A stretch of DNA of 21,495 nt from Candidatus Delongbacteria bacterium (GCA_016938535.1 JAFGUL010000147.1:1-21495); one strand, 5' to 3'; shown: positions 7,461-15,937, numbered from the stretch's first letter. The notes: a model not told the origin generated them from the letters alone. Translations and numbers: made by a program.

Positions 7461-9008
7461 ATGAAATTATTGAGAATACTGATTATTTTACTTATGTTCT
7501 CAATCGCCGGAGCTGAATATATCGCCGGGGATTTTGTTGATAATATAGTTTTTACAGATTCAAATGTTGACAGCCTCGGCAATATTGTTTATTCAACACA
7601 GAGCACTAAAGATATAATTTCATCAGGAAGGATAGTAGTATTGAGTTTCTTCAGTCCGGGCTGAAGCAGCTGTTTTTCAGAGGCAGTTTCGCTTCGTAAT
7701 ATCTGGACAGAGAATCAGGATTCATCAAATATGTATGTTGCAGGCGCTAATATTTATGACGGCTATTCATATAAGGACATCAACGGCGATTTCTGGAGGG
7801 ATCTATACGATGCAGACCTGAATTATCCGCTTTCAAATTTTGAGGATCTGGGCTCATCTACTCCGATGTTCTCAAGTAATGGCTTTTCTCCCACATTTGT
7901 AATAATCGGGAAGAACTCGAGTGTTGTGTCTTTTCATATGGGTTATGCATCAGAAGACAGTATAAGGGCAGAAGTGGAGACGGCTTTGAAAGATTTCGGA
8001 GACTTCCATCTTATCGAAAAATATGAAAACATATTTCTCCGGGATACTGATGTGACAATTGATATGCGGGACAAATATGTGTCTCTAAGCGGAAAAGAAA
8101 TTACATACAGTATAGTTTCTGTTGATGACGAAACAATAGCCTCCTGCACTTTGAACGGATCTATTCTGACTGTTTCGGGAGGAGTTAATACAGGAATAAC
8201 AGAGATCACGGTCAGAGCAGAAACTGCAGATGAATCTAAAACTGACACTTTTCAGGTGATGAGATACCCGGCAGAATCGGATATCTACGGTTTTGAGGAA
8301 GAAAACTGGACGGAAATGTTCATGCCTGCAGGTGAGTCAAAATGGTATAGAGACAGTTCGTATGCCTATGACGGAAATTTCAGCCTGAGATCAGGGTATA
8401 TTGCTGCACCGGAATTGGAAGGTACTGTTGTTTATTCAGGCATCAAAGTTGATTTTAGTGTCGAACGCCCGGACACGATTGCATTTGCCTACAAGATCTC
8501 CTCACAGTATGATAGCGACGGTGCAGACTTTTATATTGACGGAATATGGACAGAGTTCCCGGATAAAAAATGGTCTGGAGAACTTGACTGGAGATTCGCG
8601 CAATATGCCGTCGAACCGGGAAAGCATTCACTTGAATGGGATTATTTCAAATACGAATACAGCTGGTCAGGTAAGGATGCCGCATGGATAGATCTGATAA
8701 AGATTCCCGGAACAGTGTCAGGAATAGAACAGACGAACTCCGTCAACTACAGCGATCTGTCCTACAACTATCCTAATCCTTTCAACCCTACAACAGTCCT
8801 GAATTTTAATCTTGGCTCAAGGTCCGAAGTATTTCTGGAAATTTATAACATAAGGGGAGAGACCGTAATTCAAAAGGATCTCGGGAGAATGAATAAAGGA
8901 ATGAATTCAGTCAGACTAAATTTCGACAGTTTTGAAAGCGGAACATATTTCTACAGGATAAATTCAAAAGAGAATGTGATAAGCGGAAAATTATTGTTTT
9001 TGAAGTAA
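7461..9008 (+). CDS. Exported thioredoxin-like selenoprotein (UxxC) with T9SS sorting domain; TGA at 7662-7664 read as selenocysteine
   Basis: Read through the single in-frame TGA, this is one 515-residue protein with Sec at position 68. GGAGG lies 5 bases before the ATG. Residues 1-18 are a signal peptide. Residues of about 30-175 form a thioredoxin-like domain: a hydrophobic strand (VVLSFFSPG), then U68-S69-S70-C71 where redoxins have CxxC, then a helix, and FSPTFVIIG with Pro144 at the expected cis-proline position. Residues of about 195-265 look like an Ig-like/BIG2 domain and about 270-425 are beta-rich and unassigned. Residues of about 434-515 are a type A T9SS C-terminal domain (NYPNPFNPTT near 436-445, ending in GTYFYRINS and a Lys-rich tail). 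The frame is identical on both sides of the TGA. TGA ends other genes here (13200-13202, and mtnA), so it is not reassigned genome-wide. The likely role is thiol/selenol redox chemistry at the cell surface. Alternatives are a sequencing error or a nonsense pseudogene. Confidence 0.8.
7662..7696 (+). promoter_or_regulatory. Sec UGA codon with candidate bacterial SECIS hairpin
   Basis: The hairpin begins at the TGA itself. The outer stem GAAGC (7663-7667) pairs with GCTTC (7691-7695), extended by a T7662-G7696 wobble. The inner stem AGCTG (7668-7672) pairs with CAGTT (7684-7688), including one G-U pair. T7689 and C7690 bulge on the 3' side. The apical loop is TTTTTCAGAGG (7673-7683) with G at 7680, 7682 and 7683, about 16-19 bases after the TGA. 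A hairpin directly downstream of the codon, with unpaired G in the loop and a nearby bulge, fits the loose bacterial SECIS pattern. Pairing was judged by eye, without energy calculation. Confidence 0.6.
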
Positions 9009-9010
9009 AT

Positions 9011-9550
9011 TTACAGGTTATCTTTTTCGAGCTCAAGCAGCTTAAGTTTAAGATCAATACCGCCCACTGCAGAAAAACCGCAGAGTTCTTTGTCAGCAGC
9101 TATAACCCTGTGGCACGGGATCACAGGCGGAACGGGATTTCTTTTAAGCGCATTGCCGACTGCTCTTGAAGCCTTTTCGTTACCGAGATATGAAGCGATT
9201 GATCCGTATGAAGCCGTTTTACCGTAAGGAATGCTTTCGACCGCACCGTAAACTTTGATCTGAAAATCTGTCCACGACGAAGAATCAAGGGGGATTTTGC
9301 CGAAATTCTTAATTTTACCGTCAAAGTAATTTTTAAGCATATCCGACCACGGTTTTGTGATGCCTTCATCCTCTGTTGTCTCTTTTCCTGAAACAGCTTC
9401 TCTGACAGCATTCAGCGCTGCTTCTTCGGTCATGAACATGAATCTGCACTCCTTTAGTCCATTTGGGGACAAAGCGAAAGCAGTCCAGCCGAATCTTGTT
9501 TCTGCTGTTCCGGTCATAATCCCTTTTTCAGGCAGTTTCAGTTTTTTCAT
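9011..9550 (-). CDS. ogt: Methylated-DNA--protein-cysteine methyltransferase (O6-alkylguanine repair)
   Basis: 179 residues. This is a suicide DNA repair protein that transfers the alkyl group from O6-alkylguanine to its own cysteine. The active site is PCHRV with Cys146, preceded by NPVPPVI and the helix-turn-helix segment IPYGKTASYGSIASYLGNEKASRAVGNALKRNP, in which Arg129 should be the arginine finger. The N-terminal 90 residues match the usual variable RNase H-like domain. There is no fused AdaA domain, so it is an Ogt/Ada-C-type stand-alone enzyme of normal length. Its ATG overlaps the stop of mtnA (ATGA at 9550-9547), implying translational coupling. It converges with the selenoprotein gene with only 2 bp between stop codons and no clear terminator. 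Confidence 0.93.
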   Translation of the reverse strand: MKKLKLPEKGIMTGTAETRFGWTAFALSPNGLKECRFMFMTEEAALNAVREAVSGKETTEDEGITKPWSDMLKNYFDGKIKNFGKIPLDSSSWTDFQIKVYGAVESIPYGKTASYGSIASYLGNEKASRAVGNALKRNPVPPVIPCHRVIAADKELCGFSAVGGIDLKLKLLELEKDNL

Positions 9551-10590
9551 AAGGAGAGCCTTTTTATATCTTCAGGTTTAAAAATACCCCTTTCGGTTAT
9601 GATGCCTGTAATTAGTTCGGCAGGTGTAATGTCAAAAGCATGATTGAGTACGGGTGAGAGTTCATGTATCAGCGGAGTCTCTCCAATGTATCTCAGTTCG
9701 TTCTCGTCGCGTTCCTCGATTATGATCCCGTCCCCGTTCCTTATCGAAAAATCGACTGTCGAAAGCGGTGCTGCAATATAAAACGGGATATTATTGTGTT
9801 TTGCGGCGAGAGCCCGCAGATAAGTTCCGATCTTGTTGGCTGTATCGCCGTTCTTTGCGATCCTGTCCGCTCCGGTTATAACTATATCCACAAGTCCTTT
9901 CTGCATAAGGTGGCCGACTGAATTGTCTGATACGACGGTATGGGGAATGTTCTCATGAAAATACTCCCAGGCGGTCAGCTTACCTCCCTGATTTCTCGGT
10001 CTTGTTTCTCCTATCCATACATGAACATCCAGCTCATTATCTCTGGCTTTGAATACCGGTGCCGATGCTGTCCCGATGTCCACAGTAGCCAGCCATCCGG
10101 CATTGCAGTGCGTAAGCACATTGATCTGACCCGATTTGTTCGCCATTGCAATATTCTTTAAAAGAAGTGCGCCATTTTCTCCGATCTTTTTACAGGATAA
10201 AATTTCATTTTTTTCCAGATTTTTGACCATTGAAAGTATTCTGTCGAACTCTAGTCCTGCTTTGATAACTCTGTCTATCTGTTCAACGGCCCAGATAAGA
10301 TTGACTGCTGTAGGTCTGGCTTTTTTCAGATCAGACACAAGAGTTTCGTAACAGGCTTCAGGTTCCTGACTGCAAAGACATTCCCTGTAGGCAAAAAAAG
10401 TACCGTAGGCCGCCGCAACTCCGATCAGAGGCGCTCCTCTTAAAGCCATTTCCTTTATTGCTTTAATCACATCACTGCATGTCCGGAGCTCTATAATCCT
10501 GAACTCGCCGGGTAAAAATCTCTGATCAATGATTTTCAGTTCATCGTTCCCGTACCACAATGAATGATATCTTCTGCCTTCGTATCTCAC
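9547..10590 (-). CDS. mtnA: S-methyl-5-thioribose-1-phosphate isomerase (methionine salvage)
   Basis: 347 residues from a GTG at 10590. A TTG at 10608 would add six residues, but AAGGCGGA lies a few bases before the GTG, which I prefer. The enzyme isomerises 5-methylthioribose-1-phosphate to methylthioribulose-1-phosphate in the cytoplasm and belongs to the eIF2B-alpha-like family. Motifs are MALRGAPLIGVAAAYG, VLTHCNAGWLATVDIG, VWIGETRPRNQGGKLTAWE, and ITGADRIAKNGDTANKIGTY. Cys162 and Asp242 correspond to the catalytic Cys160/Asp240 pair known for the Bacillus enzyme, with the same spacing of 80. No other salvage gene is nearby. Related isomerases act on ribose-1,5-bisphosphate or 5-deoxyribose phosphate, so substrate is not fully certain. 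It overlaps the downstream ogt start by four bases. Confidence 0.92.
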   Translation of the reverse strand: MRYEGRRYHSLWYGNDELKIIDQRFLPGEFRIIELRTCSDVIKAIKEMALRGAPLIGVAAAYGTFFAYRECLCSQEPEACYETLVSDLKKARPTAVNLIWAVEQIDRVIKAGLEFDRILSMVKNLEKNEILSCKKIGENGALLLKNIAMANKSGQINVLTHCNAGWLATVDIGTASAPVFKARDNELDVHVWIGETRPRNQGGKLTAWEYFHENIPHTVVSDNSVGHLMQKGLVDIVITGADRIAKNGDTANKIGTYLRALAAKHNNIPFYIAAPLSTVDFSIRNGDGIIIEERDENELRYIGETPLIHELSPVLNHAFDITPAELITGIITERGIFKPEDIKRLSL

Positions 10591-10730
10591 ATTTTCCGCC
10601 TTAAACAAAAATATTTTTCAAACCGTACAGAAATATAAACAATAATATGCAAAAAGTAAAACATATGATTTATTACTTTGAATTCGGGTAAAAAAATTGT
10701 ATTATTGTATATAAATAAAAAGGAAGTGCA
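10591..10730. promoter_or_regulatory. Divergent promoter region between mtnA-ogt and the AAS operon
   Basis: For mtnA (minus), TTTACT at 10660-10655 and TATATT at 10637-10632 are spaced 17 bp, with about 35 bases of leader to the GTG. For the plus-strand operon, TTGAAT at 10678-10683 and ATTATT at 10701-10706 are spaced 17 bp, a weaker match. AAGGAAG precedes the ATG at 10731. The stretch is very AT-rich and shows nothing else. Confidence 0.35.
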
Positions 10731-13202
10731 ATGATATATTCGAAGGACCTAAAAAAAACCGCGATAATAGCAGGAAGTTCAAAAACTGATTACAGCGAAT
10801 TACTTCTGAAAATAAATGTTTTCTCACGGTCGTATGAAGGAAGAGGATTTAAGAAGATCGCTATATATTCAGAGAACAGACCGGAGTGGATCTATGCGTT
10901 CTATTCCGCTCTTGTTAACCGTGCATGCGTGGTCACAGTTGACTATATGGCATCAGGGGAGGATGTTTCTTACATACTTGAGGACAGCAGACCCGAACTT
11001 GTTTTTTCATCAGCAAATATGAAGGACAAACTTCTAAGCATAATAAAAACTGCTTCATATCAGCCGGAAATAATTTTCTTTGAAGACATGAATGAAAAAT
11101 CTCAGGCCGAAGCTATACCTGTAGATCCCCCTCAGGATACGGAAGAAACGGCTGTTATAATTTATACTTCAGGAACAACAGGAAGTCCGAAAGGTGTTAT
11201 GCTTTCCTATAAGAATCTCATAGCGAACCTTGACGGTGTATCCAAGGATGTGAAAATATTCAGACCTGGCAAACAGACTCTAATGCTGCTCCCTCTACAC
11301 CATATTTTTCCGCTGGCAGGTTCGATGATGGCCCCTCTTTATTCAGGCGGTACAGTAGTTATATCCCCTTCTATGCAGTCTGCGGATATAATCGAGACAC
11401 TGAAGAACAACGAAGTCAATATAATGATTGGCGTTCCGAGGCTGTATGACCTTTTGTACAGGGGAATAAAGGATAAGATCGACGCTAAATTATTAAGCAG
11501 GATCCTTTATAAGGTCGTGGCTGCCTTAAGATCCCGTCTGCTCGGTAAAAAGATATTCAAAAAGGTCCATAAAGGTCTCGGAGGACATCTTGAAACTATG
11601 GTCTCGGGCGGAGCGGCACTAGGAAAAGATGCGGGAGGTTTTTTTTACAGTCTCGGATTCGATGTGCTTGAAGGATTCGGGATGACGGAAGCTGCTCCTA
11701 TGATAACTTTTACAAGGCCGGAGAACATAAAGATAGGATCAGCAGGACAGGCTTTACCCGGAACGGAGATAAAAATAGTTGACGGCGAGATCACCGCAAG
11801 AGGCAAAAATATCATGAAAGGCTATTATAACCGGTCGGAAGAGACGGCTGAAGTACTTAAGGACGGATGGCTTTACACCGGAGACCTCGGAAGGCTCGAC
11901 AGCGACGGATGTCTTTACATAACAGGAAGAAAAAAAGAAATAATCATTCTTTCCAACGGCAAAAATATAAATCCTACAGAGCTTGAATTAAAGCTGGAGA
12001 AAATGAGCCCTTTCATAAAAGAGGCAGGAGTGTTTTTAGAAAAAGACAGTCTTCACGCACTTATCGTTCCAGATCTTTCAGCTATGTCATCGGATAATAT
12101 CAAATCACCCGCAGATCATTTTAAAAATAATGTAATTTCAGAGCTCAACAAAACCCTATCGTCATATAAGAGAATAATGAAATTCACTATCCTGAAAAAC
12201 GAACTGCCGAGAACAAGGCTGGGAAAACTTCAGAGGCACAAACTGAGCGAATACGCAGTTCAGTCGTTAAAAAAACCGGATCGGAGCGGAGAGTTCGAAT
12301 CTGAAGAATTCCGGACAGTTAAATTATTTCTCAAGAGCAGCCTGGATGCAGATGCGTCTTTCGATGACCACATTGAATTCGACCTTGGAATTGATTCTCT
12401 CGGCAAGATAAGCCTGATCAGCTTTATTGAGAACACTTTCGGAATAAAGATAGAAGAAGAAAAACTTTCAGCATTTCAGTCAATCGGGAAGATAACGGAT
12501 TATATAAAAGAGCATAAGTCAAAACATAAGGCCGAGATAGTCGAGTGGTCGTCTATCCTGAAAGAAAAAATAGCTAATATAGAACTTCCGAAATCGTGGT
12601 TCACTCAGAATATGATCAAGACTCTTTCAAAGTGGTTCTTTAATATCTATCTCAGATTCCGGGCGGAAGGGGTGGAGAATATACCGGAAGGACCCGTTAT
12701 TATCGCACCGAACCATCAGAGCTACCTTGACGGACTTTTTGTGGCTGCCAATATTAAACGGCAGAAAATGAAGGATACTTATTTTTATGCCAAGAAAAAA
12801 CATGTGAACAACCGTTTTTTAAGATTTTTTGCAGACAGGAACAATGTGATAGTTATGGATCTGAAAAAAGATCTTAAAGCATCGATAATCAAGCTGGCCG
12901 AAGTATTGAAAATGAAAAAAAATCTGATAATATTCCCGGAAGGAACGAGGAGCAAGAACGGCGAACTGGGTGAATTCAAGAAAACTTTTGCGATCCTGAG
13001 CAAGGAGCTCGGTATTCCTGTTGTCCCGGTGGCAATAGTCGGCGCAGATTCAGCACTCTCGGGCGGATCTTTTTTTCTAAAGCCTTTCAAAAGGGTAAAA
13101 GTTGAATATCTCGAACCTGTTTATCCAAATGAAGAGTGCACTCCTGATACCATAGCCGAACGGGTAAGACAGGCAATAAGTTCAAGACTTGAAAAGAAAT
13201 GA
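10731..13202 (+). CDS. Acyl-activating enzyme / acyl carrier protein / PlsC acyltransferase fusion
   Basis: 823 residues with three domains. Residues 1 to about 510 are an AMP-forming acyl-CoA/acyl-ACP synthetase: TSGTTGSPKG at 146-155, GFGMTEAAPM, YTGDLGRLDSDG and GRKKEIIILSNGKNINP. Residues of about 525-595 are an acyl carrier protein with GIDSLG, where Ser556 should carry phosphopantetheine. Residues of about 620-823 are a PlsC-type glycerophosphate acyltransferase: NHQSYLD at 661-667 (catalytic His662/Asp667) and FPEGTRS at 735-741. The protein can plausibly activate a free fatty acid with ATP, load it on its own ACP and transfer it to a lysophospholipid. This resembles E. coli Aas, but the domain order is reversed and an ACP is built in. 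There is no membrane transporter domain. It leads a plus-strand cluster; the next gene starts 16 bp downstream. Confidence 0.9.
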   Translation: MIYSKDLKKTAIIAGSSKTDYSELLLKINVFSRSYEGRGFKKIAIYSENRPEWIYAFYSALVNRACVVTVDYMASGEDVSYILEDSRPELVFSSANMKDKLLSIIKTASYQPEIIFFEDMNEKSQAEAIPVDPPQDTEETAVIIYTSGTTGSPKGVMLSYKNLIANLDGVSKDVKIFRPGKQTLMLLPLHHIFPLAGSMMAPLYSGGTVVISPSMQSADIIETLKNNEVNIMIGVPRLYDLLYRGIKDKIDAKLLSRILYKVVAALRSRLLGKKIFKKVHKGLGGHLETMVSGGAALGKDAGGFFYSLGFDVLEGFGMTEAAPMITFTRPENIKIGSAGQALPGTEIKIVDGEITARGKNIMKGYYNRSEETAEVLKDGWLYTGDLGRLDSDGCLYITGRKKEIIILSNGKNINPTELELKLEKMSPFIKEAGVFLEKDSLHALIVPDLSAMSSDNIKSPADHFKNNVISELNKTLSSYKRIMKFTILKNELPRTRLGKLQRHKLSEYAVQSLKKPDRSGEFESEEFRTVKLFLKSSLDADASFDDHIEFDLGIDSLGKISLISFIENTFGIKIEEEKLSAFQSIGKITDYIKEHKSKHKAEIVEWSSILKEKIANIELPKSWFTQNMIKTLSKWFFNIYLRFRAEGVENIPEGPVIIAPNHQSYLDGLFVAANIKRQKMKDTYFYAKKKHVNNRFLRFFADRNNVIVMDLKKDLKASIIKLAEVLKMKKNLIIFPEGTRSKNGELGEFKKTFAILSKELGIPVVPVAIVGADSALSGGSFFLKPFKRVKVEYLEPVYPNEECTPDTIAERVRQAISSRLEKK

Positions 13203-13218
13203 AAAGGAAATAGTTTTT

Positions 13219-14178
13219 GTGCTGCTGGAAGTAAATAACACATACGGTCATCCGCTTATAAACAGGCTTGTAAAGAACTACAGGCATTACCGGAAGAATG
13301 CAAAACGGACAGATACCGACTGCTTCAGGATCTACGACAGGGATATTCCGGAATTTTCCTTAACAGCCGATTATTATGCAGGCAGATTCCTCTTTCAGTA
13401 TTACAGGACAGGCGAAGACGATGAAGTTCCGGCCGAGCTTAAAGGGATCATATGCGAAGGCTTACATACGGTATTCGGTGTTACGGAAAATAATATCTTC
13501 TGGAAGGTCAGGAAGAAAAGAGCTCTGCTTGAACAGCATGAGAAAATGTCCGGGAGCAGAGATTTCTTTGTCGGAAAAGAGAACGGCATGATGTTCTATA
13601 TCAATCTTAAGGATTATATTGATACAGGGCTTTTTTTGGACCACAGGCCGGCAAGGGAAATGGCTGCATCTGCTGCGAAGGGTAAAGCAGTACTCAATCT
13701 CTATTCATACACAGGATCATTTTCCGTTTACTGTGCTAAAGCCGGAGCAGCAGGCACTCTGAGCGTCGATATGTCGAATACCTACACTGAATGGGCATCA
13801 GAGAATATGAAACTTAACGGTTTTGACATGAAAGATCATCAGTTCATACGAGAAGACTGCATGAAATATCTCGATACTGCATCAAAAGAGAAGCAGAAAT
13901 TCGATATAATAATAATAGATCCGCCGACTATATCAAGGTCAAAGAAGTTGGAAGAGATGTTCGATGTCAACCGCGATCACGCACTACTGATCAATAAAGC
14001 TGCTGAACTTCTCAGGAATAAGGAAAGTCTGATTTTTTTCAGTACGAATTCAAGAAAATTTAAATTGGATACTGACCTTGAATCGGATTTCGTTACAGAA
14101 GATGTAAGCTCAAAAACAATACCGGAAGGATTCAGGGATAAAAAGATACACAAAGTTTATCTGGTCAAACTGAAATAA
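13219..14178 (+). CDS. RlmK-type 23S rRNA methyltransferase (stand-alone)
   Basis: 319 residues from a GTG at 13219. An in-frame TTG at 13189 overlaps the upstream gene and has no ribosome site, whereas AAAAGGAAA lies about 11 bases before the GTG. It matches the C-terminal RlmK half of E. coli RlmL (23S rRNA m7G2069). Landmarks are NRLVKNYRHYRKNAKR near the start, RIYDRDIPEF, GLFLDHRPARE, the SAM motif LNLYSYTGSFSVYCAKAGA from 159, VDMSNTYTEWASENMKLNG, and IDPPT with Asp234-Thr237. The RlmL THUMP/m2G half is absent, so this is a single-function enzyme as in many non-proteobacteria. It may alternatively act on a different rRNA base (RlmI-like). It is co-oriented between the AAS fusion and fhs, with 16 and 12 bp gaps, so co-transcription is likely. 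Confidence 0.85.
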   Translation: MLLEVNNTYGHPLINRLVKNYRHYRKNAKRTDTDCFRIYDRDIPEFSLTADYYAGRFLFQYYRTGEDDEVPAELKGIICEGLHTVFGVTENNIFWKVRKKRALLEQHEKMSGSRDFFVGKENGMMFYINLKDYIDTGLFLDHRPAREMAASAAKGKAVLNLYSYTGSFSVYCAKAGAAGTLSVDMSNTYTEWASENMKLNGFDMKDHQFIREDCMKYLDTASKEKQKFDIIIIDPPTISRSKKLEEMFDVNRDHALLINKAAELLRNKESLIFFSTNSRKFKLDTDLESDFVTEDVSSKTIPEGFRDKKIHKVYLVKLK

Positions 14179-14190
14179 AAGGAGAAAAAC

Positions 14191-15861
14191 ATGGCTACAG
14201 ATCTTGATATCGCAAAAGCTTCGAAGATGGAGCACATTTCCGTCATAGCGAAGAAACTGCAAATTGATGAGAGCGATCTGGAATATTACGGAAAATATAA
14301 AGCCAAGCTTCCTTTAAAGCTGATAGATGAGGAAAAAGTTAAAAGGTCGAAGCTTATTCTCGTTTCTGCGATAACTCCCACGCCTGCGGGAGAAGGTAAG
14401 ACGACAGTTTCGATAGGATTGAGCCAGGGTCTAAATCTTCTCGGGGTCAGATCTACAGTAGTTTTGAGAGAGCCTTCGCTGGGTCCCGTTTTCGGTATCA
14501 AGGGCGGCGCTGCAGGCGGAGGATACGCACAGGTACTTCCGATGGAGGATATAAATCTGCACTTCACAGGAGACATTTCGGCTATAGAAAAGGCGAATAA
14601 CCTGCTCGCTGCAATTATAGATAATGAGCTTCAGAATAAAAAAAGTCAATTCAATCTTGACGCGAGGACGATAAGCTGGCGCAGGGTGATGGACATGAAC
14701 GACAGATCATTAAGAGATATTGTGATCGGGCTCGGCGGCACGAAGAACAGTATTCCGCGCGAAACAGGTTTCGACATCACCGCCGCATCGGAGGTCATGG
14801 CTATACTGTGCCTGAGCAGCGACATAGAGGATCTTAAGAGAAGGCTCGGTAATATTTTCATCGGGTACAGCCATGACAGAAAACCGGTTTTCGTCCGCGA
14901 TATAGGCGCGAACGGAGCCATGGCGGCACTTTTGAAGGACGCGATCAAGCCGAACCTTGTTCAGACGATCGGGGGATTCCCCGCAATCATTCACGGAGGC
15001 CCGTTCGCGAACATCGCTCAGGGTACCAACTCGATAATCGCGACCAAAACCGGCATGTCGCTGTCCGATTATGTAGTAACCGAAGCAGGCTTCGGTTTCG
15101 ACCTCGGCGCCGAGAAATTTATGGACATCAAGTGCAGAACAGCGGGCATCAGCCCGAGCGCGGTTGTGCTTGTCGCAACAGTAAGGGCACTCAAATTTCA
15201 CGGCGGAGCGAAGCTCAAGGAGCTGACTTTACCCGATCCCGCCGCGGTTGAAAAAGGGCTCGAGAATCTTGCAAAGCACATGGAGAACATGAAACTCTTC
15301 AACATCTGTCCGGTAGTCGCTATTAATAAATTCCAAACTGACACAGATGAAGAGATAAACATCATAAAAGATTTCGTAAAAAGTAAAAATATGGTCGCGG
15401 CTGTAGCAGATGTCTGGGCTAAAGGGGGAGAGGGCGGACTTGAGCTCGCCGAAGCCGTTAAGAAAACCGCTGATCTCTGCATGAATGAGTTCACACCTCT
15501 TTATGACTGGGAATGGCCGATCGAAAAGAAGATAGAGAAGATCGCCAAGTCAATTTACGGCGCTGAAGCAATAGATTATACCGCTCAGGCTAAGAACGAT
15601 ATAAAAAGGATCATTAAGCTCGGCCTCGACAAGCTGCCTGTATGTATAGCCAAGACGCAGAAATCGCTGTCAGATAACCCTGAACTTCTCGGAAGACCGA
15701 AGGACTTCGTCGTAACCGTCCGCGAGATCCAGATATCATCAGGAGCTGGATTTCTTGTTCCAATAACAGGCGAGATCATGCGTATGCCCGGACTTCCGTC
15801 AGAACCTGCCGCTCTGAAAATGAACATTGACAATGACGGGAATATTGAGGGTCTGTTCTAG
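14191..15861 (+). CDS. fhs: Formate--tetrahydrofolate ligase
   Basis: 556 residues, the normal length. It makes 10-formyl-tetrahydrofolate from formate, THF and ATP, feeding one-carbon metabolism. The P-loop-like ITPTPAGEGKTT lies at 61-72. Other family signatures are REPSLGPVFGIKGGAAGGGYAQV, NLHFTGDISAIEKANNLLAA, TGFDITAASEVMAI, GGPFANIAQGTNS and VTEAGFGFDLGAEKF. AAAGGAG lies 7-8 bases before the ATG. Wood-Ljungdahl partner genes are not in view, so a biosynthetic role or formate use cannot be distinguished. The middle of the gene (about 14700-15300) is visibly richer in G+C than its neighbours, most likely codon bias of a highly expressed gene. There is no obvious terminator downstream. Confidence 0.97.
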   Translation: MATDLDIAKASKMEHISVIAKKLQIDESDLEYYGKYKAKLPLKLIDEEKVKRSKLILVSAITPTPAGEGKTTVSIGLSQGLNLLGVRSTVVLREPSLGPVFGIKGGAAGGGYAQVLPMEDINLHFTGDISAIEKANNLLAAIIDNELQNKKSQFNLDARTISWRRVMDMNDRSLRDIVIGLGGTKNSIPRETGFDITAASEVMAILCLSSDIEDLKRRLGNIFIGYSHDRKPVFVRDIGANGAMAALLKDAIKPNLVQTIGGFPAIIHGGPFANIAQGTNSIIATKTGMSLSDYVVTEAGFGFDLGAEKFMDIKCRTAGISPSAVVLVATVRALKFHGGAKLKELTLPDPAAVEKGLENLAKHMENMKLFNICPVVAINKFQTDTDEEINIIKDFVKSKNMVAAVADVWAKGGEGGLELAEAVKKTADLCMNEFTPLYDWEWPIEKKIEKIAKSIYGAEAIDYTAQAKNDIKRIIKLGLDKLPVCIAKTQKSLSDNPELLGRPKDFVVTVREIQISSGAGFLVPITGEIMRMPGLPSEPAALKMNIDNDGNIEGLF

Positions 15862-15885
15862 GGAGACGATTAATCCGCAGATAAA

Positions 15886-15914
15886 TTGTTTTTTTAAGAA
15901 ATATTTTGTATATT
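15886..15914 (+). promoter_or_regulatory. Promoter of the DUF4160-DUF2442 pair
   Basis: TTGTTT at 15886-15891, a 17-bp spacer, and TATATT at 15909-15914, 24 bases before the ATG. It gives the pair its own transcription start independent of fhs. Confidence 0.5.
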
Positions 15915-15937
15915 ATGAATAGTTAAAAGGAGTTATC

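Noticed and set aside
7461..7664. A short 67-residue gene ending at the TGA, with a separate gene starting at 7731.
   Set aside because: The second part would start without a signal peptide and without a good ribosome site, yet carries a T9SS sorting domain. The short part would be a signal peptide plus half of a thioredoxin fold. Both are in one frame and join into a coherent redoxin.
7662..7664. Genome-wide reassignment of TGA to a sense codon.
   Set aside because: TGA terminates the acyl-activating fusion (13200-13202) and mtnA (9549-9547) at the expected protein ends, and no other gene here contains an internal TGA.
9004..9016. Palindromic TAAATTTA between the converging selenoprotein and ogt genes as a terminator.
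   Set aside because: It contains only A-T pairs, is too short for a stable hairpin and consists of the two stop codons themselves.
10591..10608. TTG at 10608 as the start of mtnA.
   Set aside because: The AAGGCGGA ribosome site would lie inside the coding region, and the GTG at 10590 places the catalytic residues at nearly the standard numbering.
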